Shown piece by piece: positions 41,793 to 50,061 of a stretch of 64,000 nt of DNA. The notes under the pieces were generated by a model that saw only the letters and a program-made list of their open reading frames with translations, was not told where the DNA came from and ran no database searches. The first letter of the stretch is position 1, and every line of letters begins with the position of its first letter. The DNA lies in contig NZ_JAOQJE010000003.1 of assembly GCF_025567315.1 (NCBI RefSeq), positions 1 to 64,000 of the forward strand, in the 5' to 3' direction. This DNA is from Agathobaculum ammoniilyticum. Lineage in GTDB: Bacteria; Bacillota; Clostridia; Oscillospirales; Butyricicoccaceae. The position numbers were made by a program, and so were the translations under genes.

Positions 41793-42854
41793 ATGAGAAG
41801 ACGTAGACACAAACACCAGCGGCGGGGCGGCATACAGCTTTCCGCCGCTGTCGCCCTGTGTCTGGCCGTATCGCTCCTGATGTTCGCCCGCGCGGGCGGC
41901 GAGGAGTTGGCGCAGCAGGCACTCGACCGCTTGGCCGGCAACACAGGCTTCATCGCCCGCGCCGTTTCCCTCGAGCTTGGCTTTTTTCCGGAAACCACCG
42001 AGGTATTCGCCCCGCGCACCGCGGCTGCGGCACGCGACGAACAGGCATCAGACCCGATTGCGGAAAGCGCCTACATCCCGCTGGAGGAGGAAAACGACGC
42101 GCCCGTCCTTCACGCGGCCGATAAAGCGGCCACCGTAACGATCAACAACGAAACCTCTTATAAGGTGGATGTCTCCTCCTGTCTCGCGGCCAACACCTCG
42201 ATCCGTGACAATGGGGAAGGCCCGCAGGTGTTGATCGTACATACCCATGGCAGCGAAAGCTACACGCCCGACGCGGCTTTCCCCTACACGCCAACCGAAA
42301 CCGAGCGCACAACCGATACCAAATACAACGTTGTACGCGTCGGCGACGAGCTGCAAAAGGTTCTGGAGGCCAACGGCGTACAGGCGGTGCATATCCGCGA
42401 TATTTTTGATTCCCCCGCCTATTCCGGCTCTTATGACCGCTCCCTCGCCGCGATAGAGGAGGCGCTGACCGAATACCCTTCTATCCAGATCGTGATCGAC
42501 GTACACCGCGATTCCATTCTGACAGACGATGGACGCGCCTATAAGACCTCCTGTACGATCGACGGAGAGGAAATGGCGCAGTTGATGTTCGTTGTCGGCA
42601 CGGACGACGGCGGCCTGAACCATCCGGACTGGCGCGACAATCTCAATTACGTCGCCAGCTTACAATATAAGCTCAACCGCACCTATCCCGGCCTGATGCG
42701 GCCGGTCAACCTGCGCACCCAGCGCTTTAACCAGCATGCGCGGCCGGGCTCGATGCTGGTCGAGGTCGGCTCCTCCGGCAATACGATGCCCGAAGCGCTT
42801 GCGGCGATCCGCCTGTTTGGCAAAACGCTGGCCGAGGACCTCACCGGTGCATAA
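41793..42854 (+). CDS. spoIIP: Stage II sporulation protein P
   Basis: SpoIIP is a membrane-anchored amidase/endopeptidase that, with SpoIID and SpoIIM, drives engulfment by cutting peptidoglycan. The 353-residue protein has one N-terminal membrane segment (about 17-36), a linker and a catalytic domain with IVHTHGSESY, VIDVHRDS and SMLVEVGSSGNT, which hold the zinc-type His and Glu residues. GGGAGGTGG supports ATG 41793 rather than 41760. The usual sigma factor is sigma-E, but I did not find a clear sigma-E promoter in the 76-base gap. Confidence 0.95.
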   Translation: MRRRRHKHQRRGGIQLSAAVALCLAVSLLMFARAGGEELAQQALDRLAGNTGFIARAVSLELGFFPETTEVFAPRTAAAARDEQASDPIAESAYIPLEEENDAPVLHAADKAATVTINNETSYKVDVSSCLAANTSIRDNGEGPQVLIVHTHGSESYTPDAAFPYTPTETERTTDTKYNVVRVGDELQKVLEANGVQAVHIRDIFDSPAYSGSYDRSLAAIEEALTEYPSIQIVIDVHRDSILTDDGRAYKTSCTIDGEEMAQLMFVVGTDDGGLNHPDWRDNLNYVASLQYKLNRTYPGLMRPVNLRTQRFNQHARPGSMLVEVGSSGNTMPEALAAIRLFGKTLAEDLTGA

Positions 42855-42900
42855 GCTTTCGCGGTTTGGTGCAAAATACCCCTGGCAAAGGGGTGAAGCT

Positions 42901-44358
42901 ATGGATAAAATAACGTTTTCCACCGATCTTGAAACCAACATCCGCCTGATGCAGGCGATTTTCCAGGGAGATAATACCTTTGTGGTCCGGCGTGCCGTAG
43001 GTCACAAGGGGCTTTCCTGCGCTGTGTTCTTCTTCGACGGCATGGTCAACTCCATCGCCATCAACCAGAGCGTGATCCGTCCGATCGTTTGCTCGGACTG
43101 CAAGCGCGTCTCCGCCGACGAGCTTTCCCAAACCATCCTCCAAATAAACGACAGCCGCGTGGAGACCGACGCCAGCAAACTGTTCGCCTCCTTCCTCTAT
43201 GGCGACTCGGTCGTGTTCACCGAGGGGGACGCGCGGCCAGTCGTGGTCAATACCAAGGGTTTTTCCGTCCGGTCCGCCTCCGAGCCGGAAAACGAGCGGG
43301 TGCTTTCCGGCCCGCGCGAGGGCTTTACCGAGTGCTTCATGCCCAACCTTGCGCTGATCCGCCGCCGGCTGAACGATAAGCGCCTGAAATTCACCTTCCT
43401 GCGCGCGGGCAGGCGCACCAATACGGTCGTCTGTCTCTGCTATCTGTCCGGCGTGTGCGAGCAAAAGCTGGTCGCGCACCTGCGCCGCAAGCTGGAAGAG
43501 CTTGATATCGACAGCGTGCTGGATGCCAACTACCTGGCCGAGCGCATTCGGGACCACCGCTGGTCTCCTTTCCCGACGCTGGGTACGACCGAGCGGCCGG
43601 ATGTCGTGGCCGCCCGCCTGCTGGAAGGGCGCTGCGCGCTCGTGGTGGATGGCAGCCCTGTGGTACTGACCGCACCGTTCCTGTTTCAGGAATGCTTTCA
43701 GTCCAATGACGACTACTATATCAGCTTTCTACAGGCCAACCTCTCACGGGTACTGCGCGTCCTGGGTTTTTTCTTTACGATCGCCTTTCCCGCGGTCTAT
43801 GTCGCGCTGATGCTGTACCATCGGGAGCTGGTACCCGCCCGCCTGCTGTTCGCGGTTTCGGCCGCGCAGCGCGGCGTGCCGTTGCCGATCGGCTGGGAGA
43901 CCCTGCTGCTGTTGCTGGTGCTGGAAGCGCTCAAGGAGGCCGGCGCGCGCACCCCCGGCGCCATGGGGCAGACCATGAGCATCGTCGGCGGTCTCGTACT
44001 CGGACAAGCCGCCGTATCCGCCCGTTTCGCCGCCGCCCCCACCGTCATTGTTGTCGCTATCGCGGGCGTGACCGGATTGATGGTCCCCAAGCTGCAGGCC
44101 GCTGCGCTCTGGCTACGCTTTGCCCTGTTGGCCGCGGCGGCCGCCTACGGCCTGTACGGCGTGGGGCTTGCGCTTGCGCTCATTCTTGCCTGGCTCTGCC
44201 GCATGCACTCCTGCTCCATCCCGTATCTGCTCAATCTGGTCCCACGTATCCGTTCCGAACAGGAGGACGCCTGGCTCCGCTCCCCCTGGTTCTTTATGCG
44301 GTATGATCGTTTTCCGGTCAAACGAAGCCGAAAATCTGCAAAGGGGGACAATCCTTGA
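42901..44358 (+). CDS. Spore germination receptor A subunit (GerA family)
   Basis: The 485-residue protein has a soluble N-terminal domain (about 1-280) and a membrane domain of five or so segments (about 285-455), as in GerAA/GerKA subunits of nutrient germination receptors in the spore inner membrane. Familiar pieces are VVRRAVGHKGLSCAVFFFDG, LGTTERPDVVAARLLEGR, CALVVDGSPVVLTAPFLF and the SNDDYY stretch. It starts the A-C-B operon 46 bases after spoIIP, which is unusual coupling of engulfment and germination genes. AAAGGGGTG precedes the start. Confidence 0.92.
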   Translation: MDKITFSTDLETNIRLMQAIFQGDNTFVVRRAVGHKGLSCAVFFFDGMVNSIAINQSVIRPIVCSDCKRVSADELSQTILQINDSRVETDASKLFASFLYGDSVVFTEGDARPVVVNTKGFSVRSASEPENERVLSGPREGFTECFMPNLALIRRRLNDKRLKFTFLRAGRRTNTVVCLCYLSGVCEQKLVAHLRRKLEELDIDSVLDANYLAERIRDHRWSPFPTLGTTERPDVVAARLLEGRCALVVDGSPVVLTAPFLFQECFQSNDDYYISFLQANLSRVLRVLGFFFTIAFPAVYVALMLYHRELVPARLLFAVSAAQRGVPLPIGWETLLLLLVLEALKEAGARTPGAMGQTMSIVGGLVLGQAAVSARFAAAPTVIVVAIAGVTGLMVPKLQAAALWLRFALLAAAAAYGLYGVGLALALILAWLCRMHSCSIPYLLNLVPRIRSEQEDAWLRSPWFFMRYDRFPVKRSRKSAKGDNP

Positions 44359-44993
44359 AAACCGTTCGAAACTTGCTTTTTCCCTTGCTTTTGCTGCTGC
44401 TGTGCGGCTGTTCGCGCGAGGTATCGCCCGTATCGGCTCTGGCGCTCGACCGGATCGACGCGGGCTACCGCCTCACCGCCGAGGTCGTCCGGCAGGACAG
44501 CCTGGACGACGCCGCGGCGCCCGCCTATCTTTCCGTTACCGGCCACGACCTGCCTGAACTGGTGCGCAATCTCCGCAACATTCTGCCGGGCGAGCTGTAT
44601 CTCAGCCATGCGCAGGTGCTTCTGATTTCAGAAGACGTGGCCTCGGAAAGCATCCTGCCTTTGGCGGACTATCTTTGCGAGGACAACAACGTCCGCCTTT
44701 CCCTGCGCGTTGCAGTCGTTCGCGGCGGCGCGGCGGATGTGCTGCTGGAAAACGACGACGAGGTCTACGCTCTCAGCGAAATGCTGGACCAGGCCGCGCG
44801 CTCCGGCACACTACCCGACATGCCGCTTTACCGCGCCACCGAGGTGCTGCACGCCAACGGCACCGCGATCCTACCCGCGCTGTATCTGGATGAATTCGGC
44901 CAGACCGCCCCCGCAGGCACGGCGGTTTTTTCTGAGGAGCGCCTTTCCTGCTTCCTGGATGGCGGCGAGATCGGAGGCGGCGCAGATGCGTGA
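44355..44993 (+). CDS. Short Ger(x)C-type germination lipoprotein
   Basis: The 212-residue protein begins with a lipoprotein signal (LLFPLLLLLLCGCS, lipobox cysteine about residue 17 or 19) and corresponds to the N-terminal part of GerAC/GerKC subunits (SALALDRIDAGYRLTAEVVR, LYLSHAQVLLISEDVASES). Typical C subunits have about 370-400 residues; domains II and III seem absent. No frameshift is seen: the next ORF starts cleanly 8 bases before the stop. The start is TTG, overlapping the A-subunit stop (TTGA). It may be a natural minimal form. Confidence 0.8.
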   Translation: MKTVRNLLFPLLLLLLCGCSREVSPVSALALDRIDAGYRLTAEVVRQDSLDDAAAPAYLSVTGHDLPELVRNLRNILPGELYLSHAQVLLISEDVASESILPLADYLCEDNNVRLSLRVAVVRGGAADVLLENDDEVYALSEMLDQAARSGTLPDMPLYRATEVLHANGTAILPALYLDEFGQTAPAGTAVFSEERLSCFLDGGEIGGGADA

Positions 44994-45837
44994 GCGGCTG
45001 TTTCCCCGCTGGGGCGCGGCGCTGTTCGCGCTGCTGCCGCTCAGCGAACTTCTTTATCTGCCGGTCGATGGCCAGACCATGTATGCCGCCGCGTTAGCCA
45101 GCCTGGTCTGCGCACTGCTCTGTGCCGGCGGGGCGCGCATCGCGCCATTTTGGTGCCGGTACCGTATATTGCAGTGGGCGCTCGCGCTGTTCGCGCTCTG
45201 GCCGCTGACCCAGTCCCTCGCGCGCATGGGGCTTTTCCTGCGGAACACCGTGTTTCCGGCCCGCCCGCTTTGGAGCCTTATTCTGCTTCTTACCGTGTGT
45301 ACGCTCCTGACCGCCACGACCGGTTTGAACCGGTGCGCCATGTGGGCGCTGCCGGTGGCGTGGGCTGCGGGCGCGGTGCTGGCGCTGTCTGGCATCCTCA
45401 CGCTCGGCGAGCTTCGTATCAGCTATTGGGAGGCGCCCGCCGCCCCGCTGCTCGGGCAGGCCGGCGCAATCCTCCGTGCCCTGCTGCCTGCAGCGCTAGC
45501 GCTTTCTCTTGCGCTTCCGGACGGGCTGGCCGGTGCTGCCTCCCGCGGACTGAGCGCAGGCGGCACGCTGCTCGCGCTGCTTTCCCTGCGCGCCCTCCTG
45601 CTGCTCGGCCCGCATACCGCCGCGCTGCTGCCCTACCCCAATTTTTCCGCGGCCGGCTTGGCCGCGATCGGCGATTTTGCACGGCATGGCGAGGTGTTTT
45701 TCGCCGTTCCCCTGCTGCTATGCGAGCTGGGACGCTGCGCGGCTCTGGCCTGTGTGCTACTTCTGCCGGTCACGCACTCTTACGGCGTCCTCCGGCTCGG
45801 CCAAGAGGCCGACCGCCCGGCGCACCGGCAGCAATAG
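44986..45837 (+). CDS. Membrane protein, probable compact GerB-type subunit
   Basis: The 283-residue protein is almost entirely hydrophobic, with about eight predicted segments (first WGAALFALLPLSELLYL, last ALACVLLLPVTHSYGVL). By position after the A and C subunits it should be the B subunit, an APC-type permease that binds the germinant. Usual B subunits have about 360 residues and ten segments, and similarity here is weak. The ending THSYGVLRL loosely recalls the B-subunit C-terminus. TCGGAGG supports ATG 44986. A longer overlapping frame from 44710 was rejected. Assignment rests largely on context. Confidence 0.65.
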   Translation: MRERLFPRWGAALFALLPLSELLYLPVDGQTMYAAALASLVCALLCAGGARIAPFWCRYRILQWALALFALWPLTQSLARMGLFLRNTVFPARPLWSLILLLTVCTLLTATTGLNRCAMWALPVAWAAGAVLALSGILTLGELRISYWEAPAAPLLGQAGAILRALLPAALALSLALPDGLAGAASRGLSAGGTLLALLSLRALLLLGPHTAALLPYPNFSAAGLAAIGDFARHGEVFFAVPLLLCELGRCAALACVLLLPVTHSYGVLRLGQEADRPAHRQQ

Positions 45838-45841
45838 ATAA

Positions 45842-45877
45842 AAAGGCAGGGAGACTGATACGTCTCCCTGCCTTTTA
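45842..45877. terminator. Terminator of the ger operon and PepSY operon
   Basis: AAAGGCAGGGAGAC and GTCTCCCTGCCTTTT form a 14-bp perfect stem with loop TGATAC, T4 downstream. It is placed between convergent genes. Confidence 0.92.
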
Positions 45878-45884
45878 CCGCTCC

Positions 45885-46964
45885 TTAATCGTAGATGGAT
45901 TCCACATCCCATTCGACAATCGAGCCGGTGTTCGCATCGATCGTAAACTCGTACTCCATCTGGTTGTAAATGATCGTTCCCTCGTACTCCCAGCGGCCAT
46001 CGTCAAAATCCAGCTTGAACTTGTAGATATTGGATGCGCTCGCGCCGGGTACACGGTTCAGCGCGGTCTGCTTGGCGGTGGACTCGCTGATTGATACGCC
46101 TGCGCTGGAATTCCCGCTGCCGGAAGGCTGATAGCCCTCCGCATCATAGTCATAGCTGATAATCTTGCCGGTCGAGGCATCGATCTCATAATCGTATTCC
46201 AGATAACCGCTGCCGGACCGGACGATGAATTCGACATCGTAAACCCAGCGGCCATCGTCAAAATCCTGATAGGCCTTGACAAAGGTGACCTGCGATGCCG
46301 TTTTGCCCGCATGGTCAAGCGCGGTCTGTTTGGCCTGCTCCAGCGTTACCGAGCCGGTAGGCTGCGTGGGATTTACGGGGTTGGTCGGCTTTGTGGGGTT
46401 AGAGGTATCAAAATCCGTCACGCTGCCATCCGCCGAACCGCCGGAAAGGAATACCGTTTCCGTTGCTTCATTCCAGGAAACCGTTTTCCCCATGATCTCG
46501 CCAATCGCGCGGATGGGCAGATAGATAGAACCATTATACAGCGCGGGATCGACCTGTTTGCCATTCACATCATAGAATGTGCGCTTAACCCCATCGATCA
46601 CAATGGTATAGCACGGCTCCATGCGCAGAGATATCTCCTGCTCCCTCGCATTCCGGTCCGGCGTGCCGGTGGCATCCGGTGTGACGCGCGTGCCGCCGAT
46701 CGTCGCCGTGCTGGTCGCTTCATCCCAGTTTACATTTTTGTCCATCAGTTCGCCGATCGAACGGATCGGCACATAGGTGGTGCCTGCATAGCTGATCGGG
46801 TGGACCTCTTTGCCCTGCGCGTTATAGAATATGCGCTCCACACCGTCGATTTTGACCGTGATATCCGGACTCAGCTCCGCAGACACTGTGTAAGAGCCGT
46901 TTGCTGCGCTGGCAGCACCGCAGAGCAGCGCGGCAAGCGTCATCGTGCAGATCAGTTTTTTCAT
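45885..46964 (-). CDS. Secreted PepSY protein with copper-amine-oxidase-type repeats
   Basis: The 359-residue protein has a signal peptide (MKKLICTMTLAALLCGAASA). Two copper-amine-oxidase N1-like stalk repeats follow (DITVKIDGVERIFYNAQGKE with YVPIRSIGELM; YTIVIDGVKRTFYDVNGKQ with YLPIRAIGEIM), then a Pro/Thr linker rich in NP-TKPTNP near 190-205, and two PepSY domains (EQAKQTALDHAGK with YEIDASTGKI; ESTAKQTALNRVPG with FTIDANTGSI). PepSY domains are thought to inhibit proteases or sense at the envelope; stalk repeats are surface modules. It is the second gene after the PepSY lipoprotein, 29 bases downstream. Confidence 0.9.
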   Translation of the reverse strand: MKKLICTMTLAALLCGAASAANGSYTVSAELSPDITVKIDGVERIFYNAQGKEVHPISYAGTTYVPIRSIGELMDKNVNWDEATSTATIGGTRVTPDATGTPDRNAREQEISLRMEPCYTIVIDGVKRTFYDVNGKQVDPALYNGSIYLPIRAIGEIMGKTVSWNEATETVFLSGGSADGSVTDFDTSNPTKPTNPVNPTQPTGSVTLEQAKQTALDHAGKTASQVTFVKAYQDFDDGRWVYDVEFIVRSGSGYLEYDYEIDASTGKIISYDYDAEGYQPSGSGNSSAGVSISESTAKQTALNRVPGASASNIYKFKLDFDDGRWEYEGTIIYNQMEYEFTIDANTGSIVEWDVESIYD

Positions 46965-46993
46965 TGTATTGTCCTCCTTTTATTTTTGTTGGT

Positions 46994-47815
46994 TTAATCA
47001 AAAATCGACTCCGCATCCCATTCCTGGATAGCGCCGCTGTAAGCGTCGATTTCAAATTCATATTCCATCCCCTGGTACACGATCTTGCCTTCATAAAGCA
47101 GGCGGCCGTCATCATGGTCCAGCTTCAGGCGGATATCCTTTTCCGTCGCCCCCGGCACCTTGGCCAGCGCGATGTCGCGAATCTCTTGCTCGCTTTTCGT
47201 CTCTCCGGTCACGCCCTGCTGCCCCGGCCGGTAGTTTTCCGCGTCGTAATCGTAGCTGCGGATGCTTCCGGTTGCGGCTTCGATCTCATAGTCATACTCG
47301 GTATTGGTTGACGCAACGTAGAATTCCACCTCATAGACCGCGACGCCATCCTCATAATCCGGCTTTACCCACAAAAACGACGTATCGCTTTCCGCGACGC
47401 CGGCGTGGTCGAGCGCAATCTGCTTGGCTTGGTTTTCATCCACCTGCCCCGCGGCAGCGGCCTGCTGACCTGCCGTTGCGGTCTGCTGGCCCGTACCCGT
47501 GGTCTGCTGCGCCGAAGCCGCGCTGCTCAATTCAATGACCGTACCCGTCATCGCGTCAATCGCATAGTGGTACTCCCTTCCATTTGCGGTAAAGTCAACC
47601 TGATAATAGGAAAGCCCGTTCTTTTCGCCCAAGTTGGCGCCGGAAAAGCTCGCGTTCGCGGTATCGACCTGCGCGTCCGCTGCCGCCATGTTTTTCGCCG
47701 CGTCCGCGCCGATATAGTTCATATGAGCGGCGCTTCTTTGCGCGGGCTGCGCACAGCCGGCCAAAGTTGCGGCCAGCACCAGCGAGGCAGTCATAATGGC
47801 AAGCTGTTTTTTCAT
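46994..47815 (-). CDS. PepSY-domain lipoprotein
   Basis: The 273-residue protein has a lipoprotein signal (MTASLVLAATLAGCAQPAQ, lipobox LAGC) and three PepSY-like units; the last two are clear (QAKQIALDHAGVAESDTSFL with YEIEAATGSI, and IRDIALAKVPGATEKDIRL with FEIDAYSGAI). A Gln/Ala/Thr-rich linker lies near residues 105-130. I chose ATG 47815 with AAAGGTG upstream; a GTG at 47824 is possible. The direct repeat 47861-47880 upstream and the adjacent histidine kinase/regulator genes suggest it is a target of this two-component system. Confidence 0.9.
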   Translation of the reverse strand: MKKQLAIMTASLVLAATLAGCAQPAQRSAAHMNYIGADAAKNMAAADAQVDTANASFSGANLGEKNGLSYYQVDFTANGREYHYAIDAMTGTVIELSSAASAQQTTGTGQQTATAGQQAAAAGQVDENQAKQIALDHAGVAESDTSFLWVKPDYEDGVAVYEVEFYVASTNTEYDYEIEAATGSIRSYDYDAENYRPGQQGVTGETKSEQEIRDIALAKVPGATEKDIRLKLDHDDGRLLYEGKIVYQGMEYEFEIDAYSGAIQEWDAESIFD

Positions 47816-47860
47816 CCTGCTCACACCTTTCGTTTAAGTTCATATACAGCATACCAGCCC

Positions 47861-47880
47861 AACATTAAAAGAACATTAAA
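47861..47880 (-). promoter_or_regulatory. 11-bp-phased direct repeat (response-regulator box)
   Basis: AACATTAAA occurs at 47861-47869 and 47872-47880 (minus: TTTAATGTT twice), exactly 11 bases apart, 46 bases upstream of the PepSY lipoprotein start. OmpR/PhoB-type regulators bind such direct repeats, one per DNA turn. A -10-like TATGCT follows at the right distance for an activated promoter lacking a good -35. Confidence 0.7.
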
Positions 47881-47904
47881 AAAGTGAATTTTTCTGAAAA
47901 TTTT

Positions 47905-49281
47905 TCAGCTGGACGTTCCGTCCGCTTCCGGACGGCTCTCCGCAGGAAATCGGAGAGTAAAGCAGCTCCCCTGTCCGGATGCGCTTTCCACCGTGACCGT
48001 TCCGCTGTGCAGGGCGGCGATCTGGCGCACCATGGTCAACCCCAGTCCGGTTCCCCCTTCGCTACCGCGCGAAGCGTCCACCTGGTAAAACCGCTGCCAT
48101 ATCTTCTCCTGCTGTTCCTGAGCGATACCGATGCCATCGTCCCGCACAGCGAGCAGAATATCCTTCCTTTCCCTGCGCAGCGTGACCCAGATATGGCCGC
48201 CCTGCTTACCGTACCGCGCGGCATTATCGATCAGGTTTTGCAGCAGACGGCTGATCAGCGTGACATCGAAGCAGGCTTCGACCTCCGGCTGGATATCAGC
48301 CTGCAGGGTAATATCCTTGGGAAACTCGGGCTGCTCCGTGCAAACGACTTCCACCAGGCTGCTCAGATCCGCCTGCTCAAAGCAGGCGCGCTGCGTCCCC
48401 TGCTCCAGGCGGGTCATCTGCAGAAGCTGGCTGATCAGCACGGACATTTTGCCGGCCTGCCGTTCGATCACCTCGATCGCCTGCGCGTACTGCGCGGGGT
48501 CCTCCGCGTGCTTGCGGGCATAGTCGCACTGAGCGAGGATGACCGCAGTCGGCGTGCGCAGTTCATGCGAGGCATCCGAGGTAAACTGCTTCTCGGATTC
48601 AAAGGAAGCCTCCAAGCGGGCGAACATATTGTCGAACGCCTGTCCCAGACGGCTGATCTCATCTCGCCCGGGCGGCAGCCCAATGCGGCGCGACAAGTCG
48701 CGCCCCTCGCCGATCGCCTCCGCCGCTTGGATGATGCGCCCGATTGGCCGGAAGGTCGAGCGCGCGAGCAGATACGCCCCCAGCCCGCTCACCACGACCA
48801 TCAGCGGCAGGAGCAGCAGCGCGATGCCGACCAGGTCGTCCAGTACATCAGCAATATCGGGCGCGGGCAAGATACCGCGCACCCAGACGCCATCCTGCCA
48901 TCCGAACGGAAGCCACAGGTCAAGCGCATAATAGCTGTCGTCCACCCCCTGCACCGGTCGGATGGCACCGTTTTCCAACGCCGTCCCCTCTGGAAAAGCC
49001 AACGGGAGCTGCCCCGCGAGCAGCGCGCCGCTGTCACTGTATATGACGGTATAAACGCCGTTGTTGGTAAAGGAAAACCCTTCGCTGAATTTTAGGCTAC
49101 CGTTCTCCCGCGAAATGCCGGACAGGTTGTTCTGCACCGCGCTTGTCAGTTGGTCGTAAGCGTTCTCTGTCACCACCGAGCTGCTGACCGCCACCATGAA
49201 CCCCAGTACCAGCGTGCTGAGCAGCAGCATGAGCAGCGTGATCCACAGCGTGAGCTTCTGCTTGACGGAAAGATGCTTCAC
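47905..49281 (-). CDS. Sensor histidine kinase
   Basis: The 458-residue membrane kinase has two membrane segments (about 12-34 and 150-172) around a 115-residue external sensor loop, a HAMP domain (STFRPIGRIIQAAEAIGEGR), the phosphoacceptor His239 in SDASHELRTPTAVIL, and an ATPase domain with NLIDNAARYG, DDGIGIAQEQQ and GGTGLGLTMV. It overlaps the response regulator gene by ATGA. The locus resembles CutS/RssA-type two-component pairs often placed beside PepSY genes. The signal is unknown. Confidence 0.95.
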   Translation of the reverse strand: MKHLSVKQKLTLWITLLMLLLSTLVLGFMVAVSSSVVTENAYDQLTSAVQNNLSGISRENGSLKFSEGFSFTNNGVYTVIYSDSGALLAGQLPLAFPEGTALENGAIRPVQGVDDSYYALDLWLPFGWQDGVWVRGILPAPDIADVLDDLVGIALLLLPLMVVVSGLGAYLLARSTFRPIGRIIQAAEAIGEGRDLSRRIGLPPGRDEISRLGQAFDNMFARLEASFESEKQFTSDASHELRTPTAVILAQCDYARKHAEDPAQYAQAIEVIERQAGKMSVLISQLLQMTRLEQGTQRACFEQADLSSLVEVVCTEQPEFPKDITLQADIQPEVEACFDVTLISRLLQNLIDNAARYGKQGGHIWVTLRRERKDILLAVRDDGIGIAQEQQEKIWQRFYQVDASRGSEGGTGLGLTMVRQIAALHSGTVTVESASGQGSCFTLRFPAESRPEADGTSS

Positions 49282-49952
49282 GGCTCCTCCTTTAATATCC
49301 AGCCCGCGCCGCGGACCGTATGGAGGAGCTTTTTATCAAACCCTCCGTCGATCTTCTTGCGCAGATAGGTGATATAGACGTCCACCACGTTCGAGCCGCC
49401 CGCATAGTCATAATTCCATATATGGTCCTCCAGGCGGGCGCGCGAAATGACCGTCCCCTTATGCTGCATCAGGTATTGCAGGATTGCATATTCCTTGGCA
49501 GACAGCCGGATCTCCTTCCCGCCGCGCGTGACCGTGCGGCTGCTGGTATCCACCGTCAGGTCGGCCAGCGTCAGCACGCTGGTTTTCTGCACGCTGTATT
49601 TCCGCGTTGCCGCGCGGATTCGGGCGAGCAGCTCGTCAAAATCAAACGGCTTGACCAGATAGTCGTCCGCGCCAAGGTCCAGCCCCTCGATCCGGTCCTG
49701 CACACTGTCCCGCGCGGTCAGGAAAATGACCGGCACCGTACTCCCCTGCGCACGCACCGCACGCAGCACGGCATGCCCGTCCTTTTTCGGCATCATGATA
49801 TCCAGCAGCAGGCAGTCATATTCCGCACCCAGCAGGTTGTCCAGCGCGGCCTCGCCGTCATAGCAGGTATCCACGCTGTAGCCGGCGCGCTCCAGCGTTT
49901 GACAGATCAGCCGGTTCAGGTCGCGCTCGTCCTCCGCAACTAAAATACGCAT
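49278..49952 (-). CDS. OmpR/PhoB-family response regulator
   Basis: The 224-residue protein has a receiver domain (MRILVAEDERDLNRL, phosphoacceptor Asp51 in LLLDIMMPKKDG, the conserved Thr in FLTARD and Lys in YLVKPFDFDEL) and a C-terminal winged helix (LSAKEYAILQYLMQHKGTVI, then VVDVYITYLRKKID). It is the first gene of the pair. It probably acts on the direct repeat at 47861-47880 and perhaps on its own promoter. Confidence 0.96.
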   Translation of the reverse strand: MRILVAEDERDLNRLICQTLERAGYSVDTCYDGEAALDNLLGAEYDCLLLDIMMPKKDGHAVLRAVRAQGSTVPVIFLTARDSVQDRIEGLDLGADDYLVKPFDFDELLARIRAATRKYSVQKTSVLTLADLTVDTSSRTVTRGGKEIRLSAKEYAILQYLMQHKGTVISRARLEDHIWNYDYAGGSNVVDVYITYLRKKIDGGFDKKLLHTVRGAGWILKEEP

Positions 49953-49984
49953 TGCCGCCCCTCCTTATCGTTTCGGCTGAATCT

Positions 49985-50012
49985 ATTATAGTATATTTCT
50001 TCCTTTTTTCAA
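49985..50012 (-). promoter_or_regulatory. Promoter of the two-component genes
   Basis: -35 TTGAAA (50007-50012), 16-base spacer, -10 TATAAT (49985-49990), minus strand. Confidence 0.75.
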
Positions 50013-50027
50013 GCCTCCGCCCCACAA

Positions 50028-50055
50028 AAAAGCAGGATGCTTCCGCATCCCGCTC
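50028..50055 (-). terminator. Terminator of the TraX-like gene
   Basis: Minus strand GCGGGATGC, loop GGAA, GCATCCTGC and T6. It separates the TraX-like gene from the two-component promoter. Confidence 0.9.
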
Positions 50056-50061
50056 CCCTTG

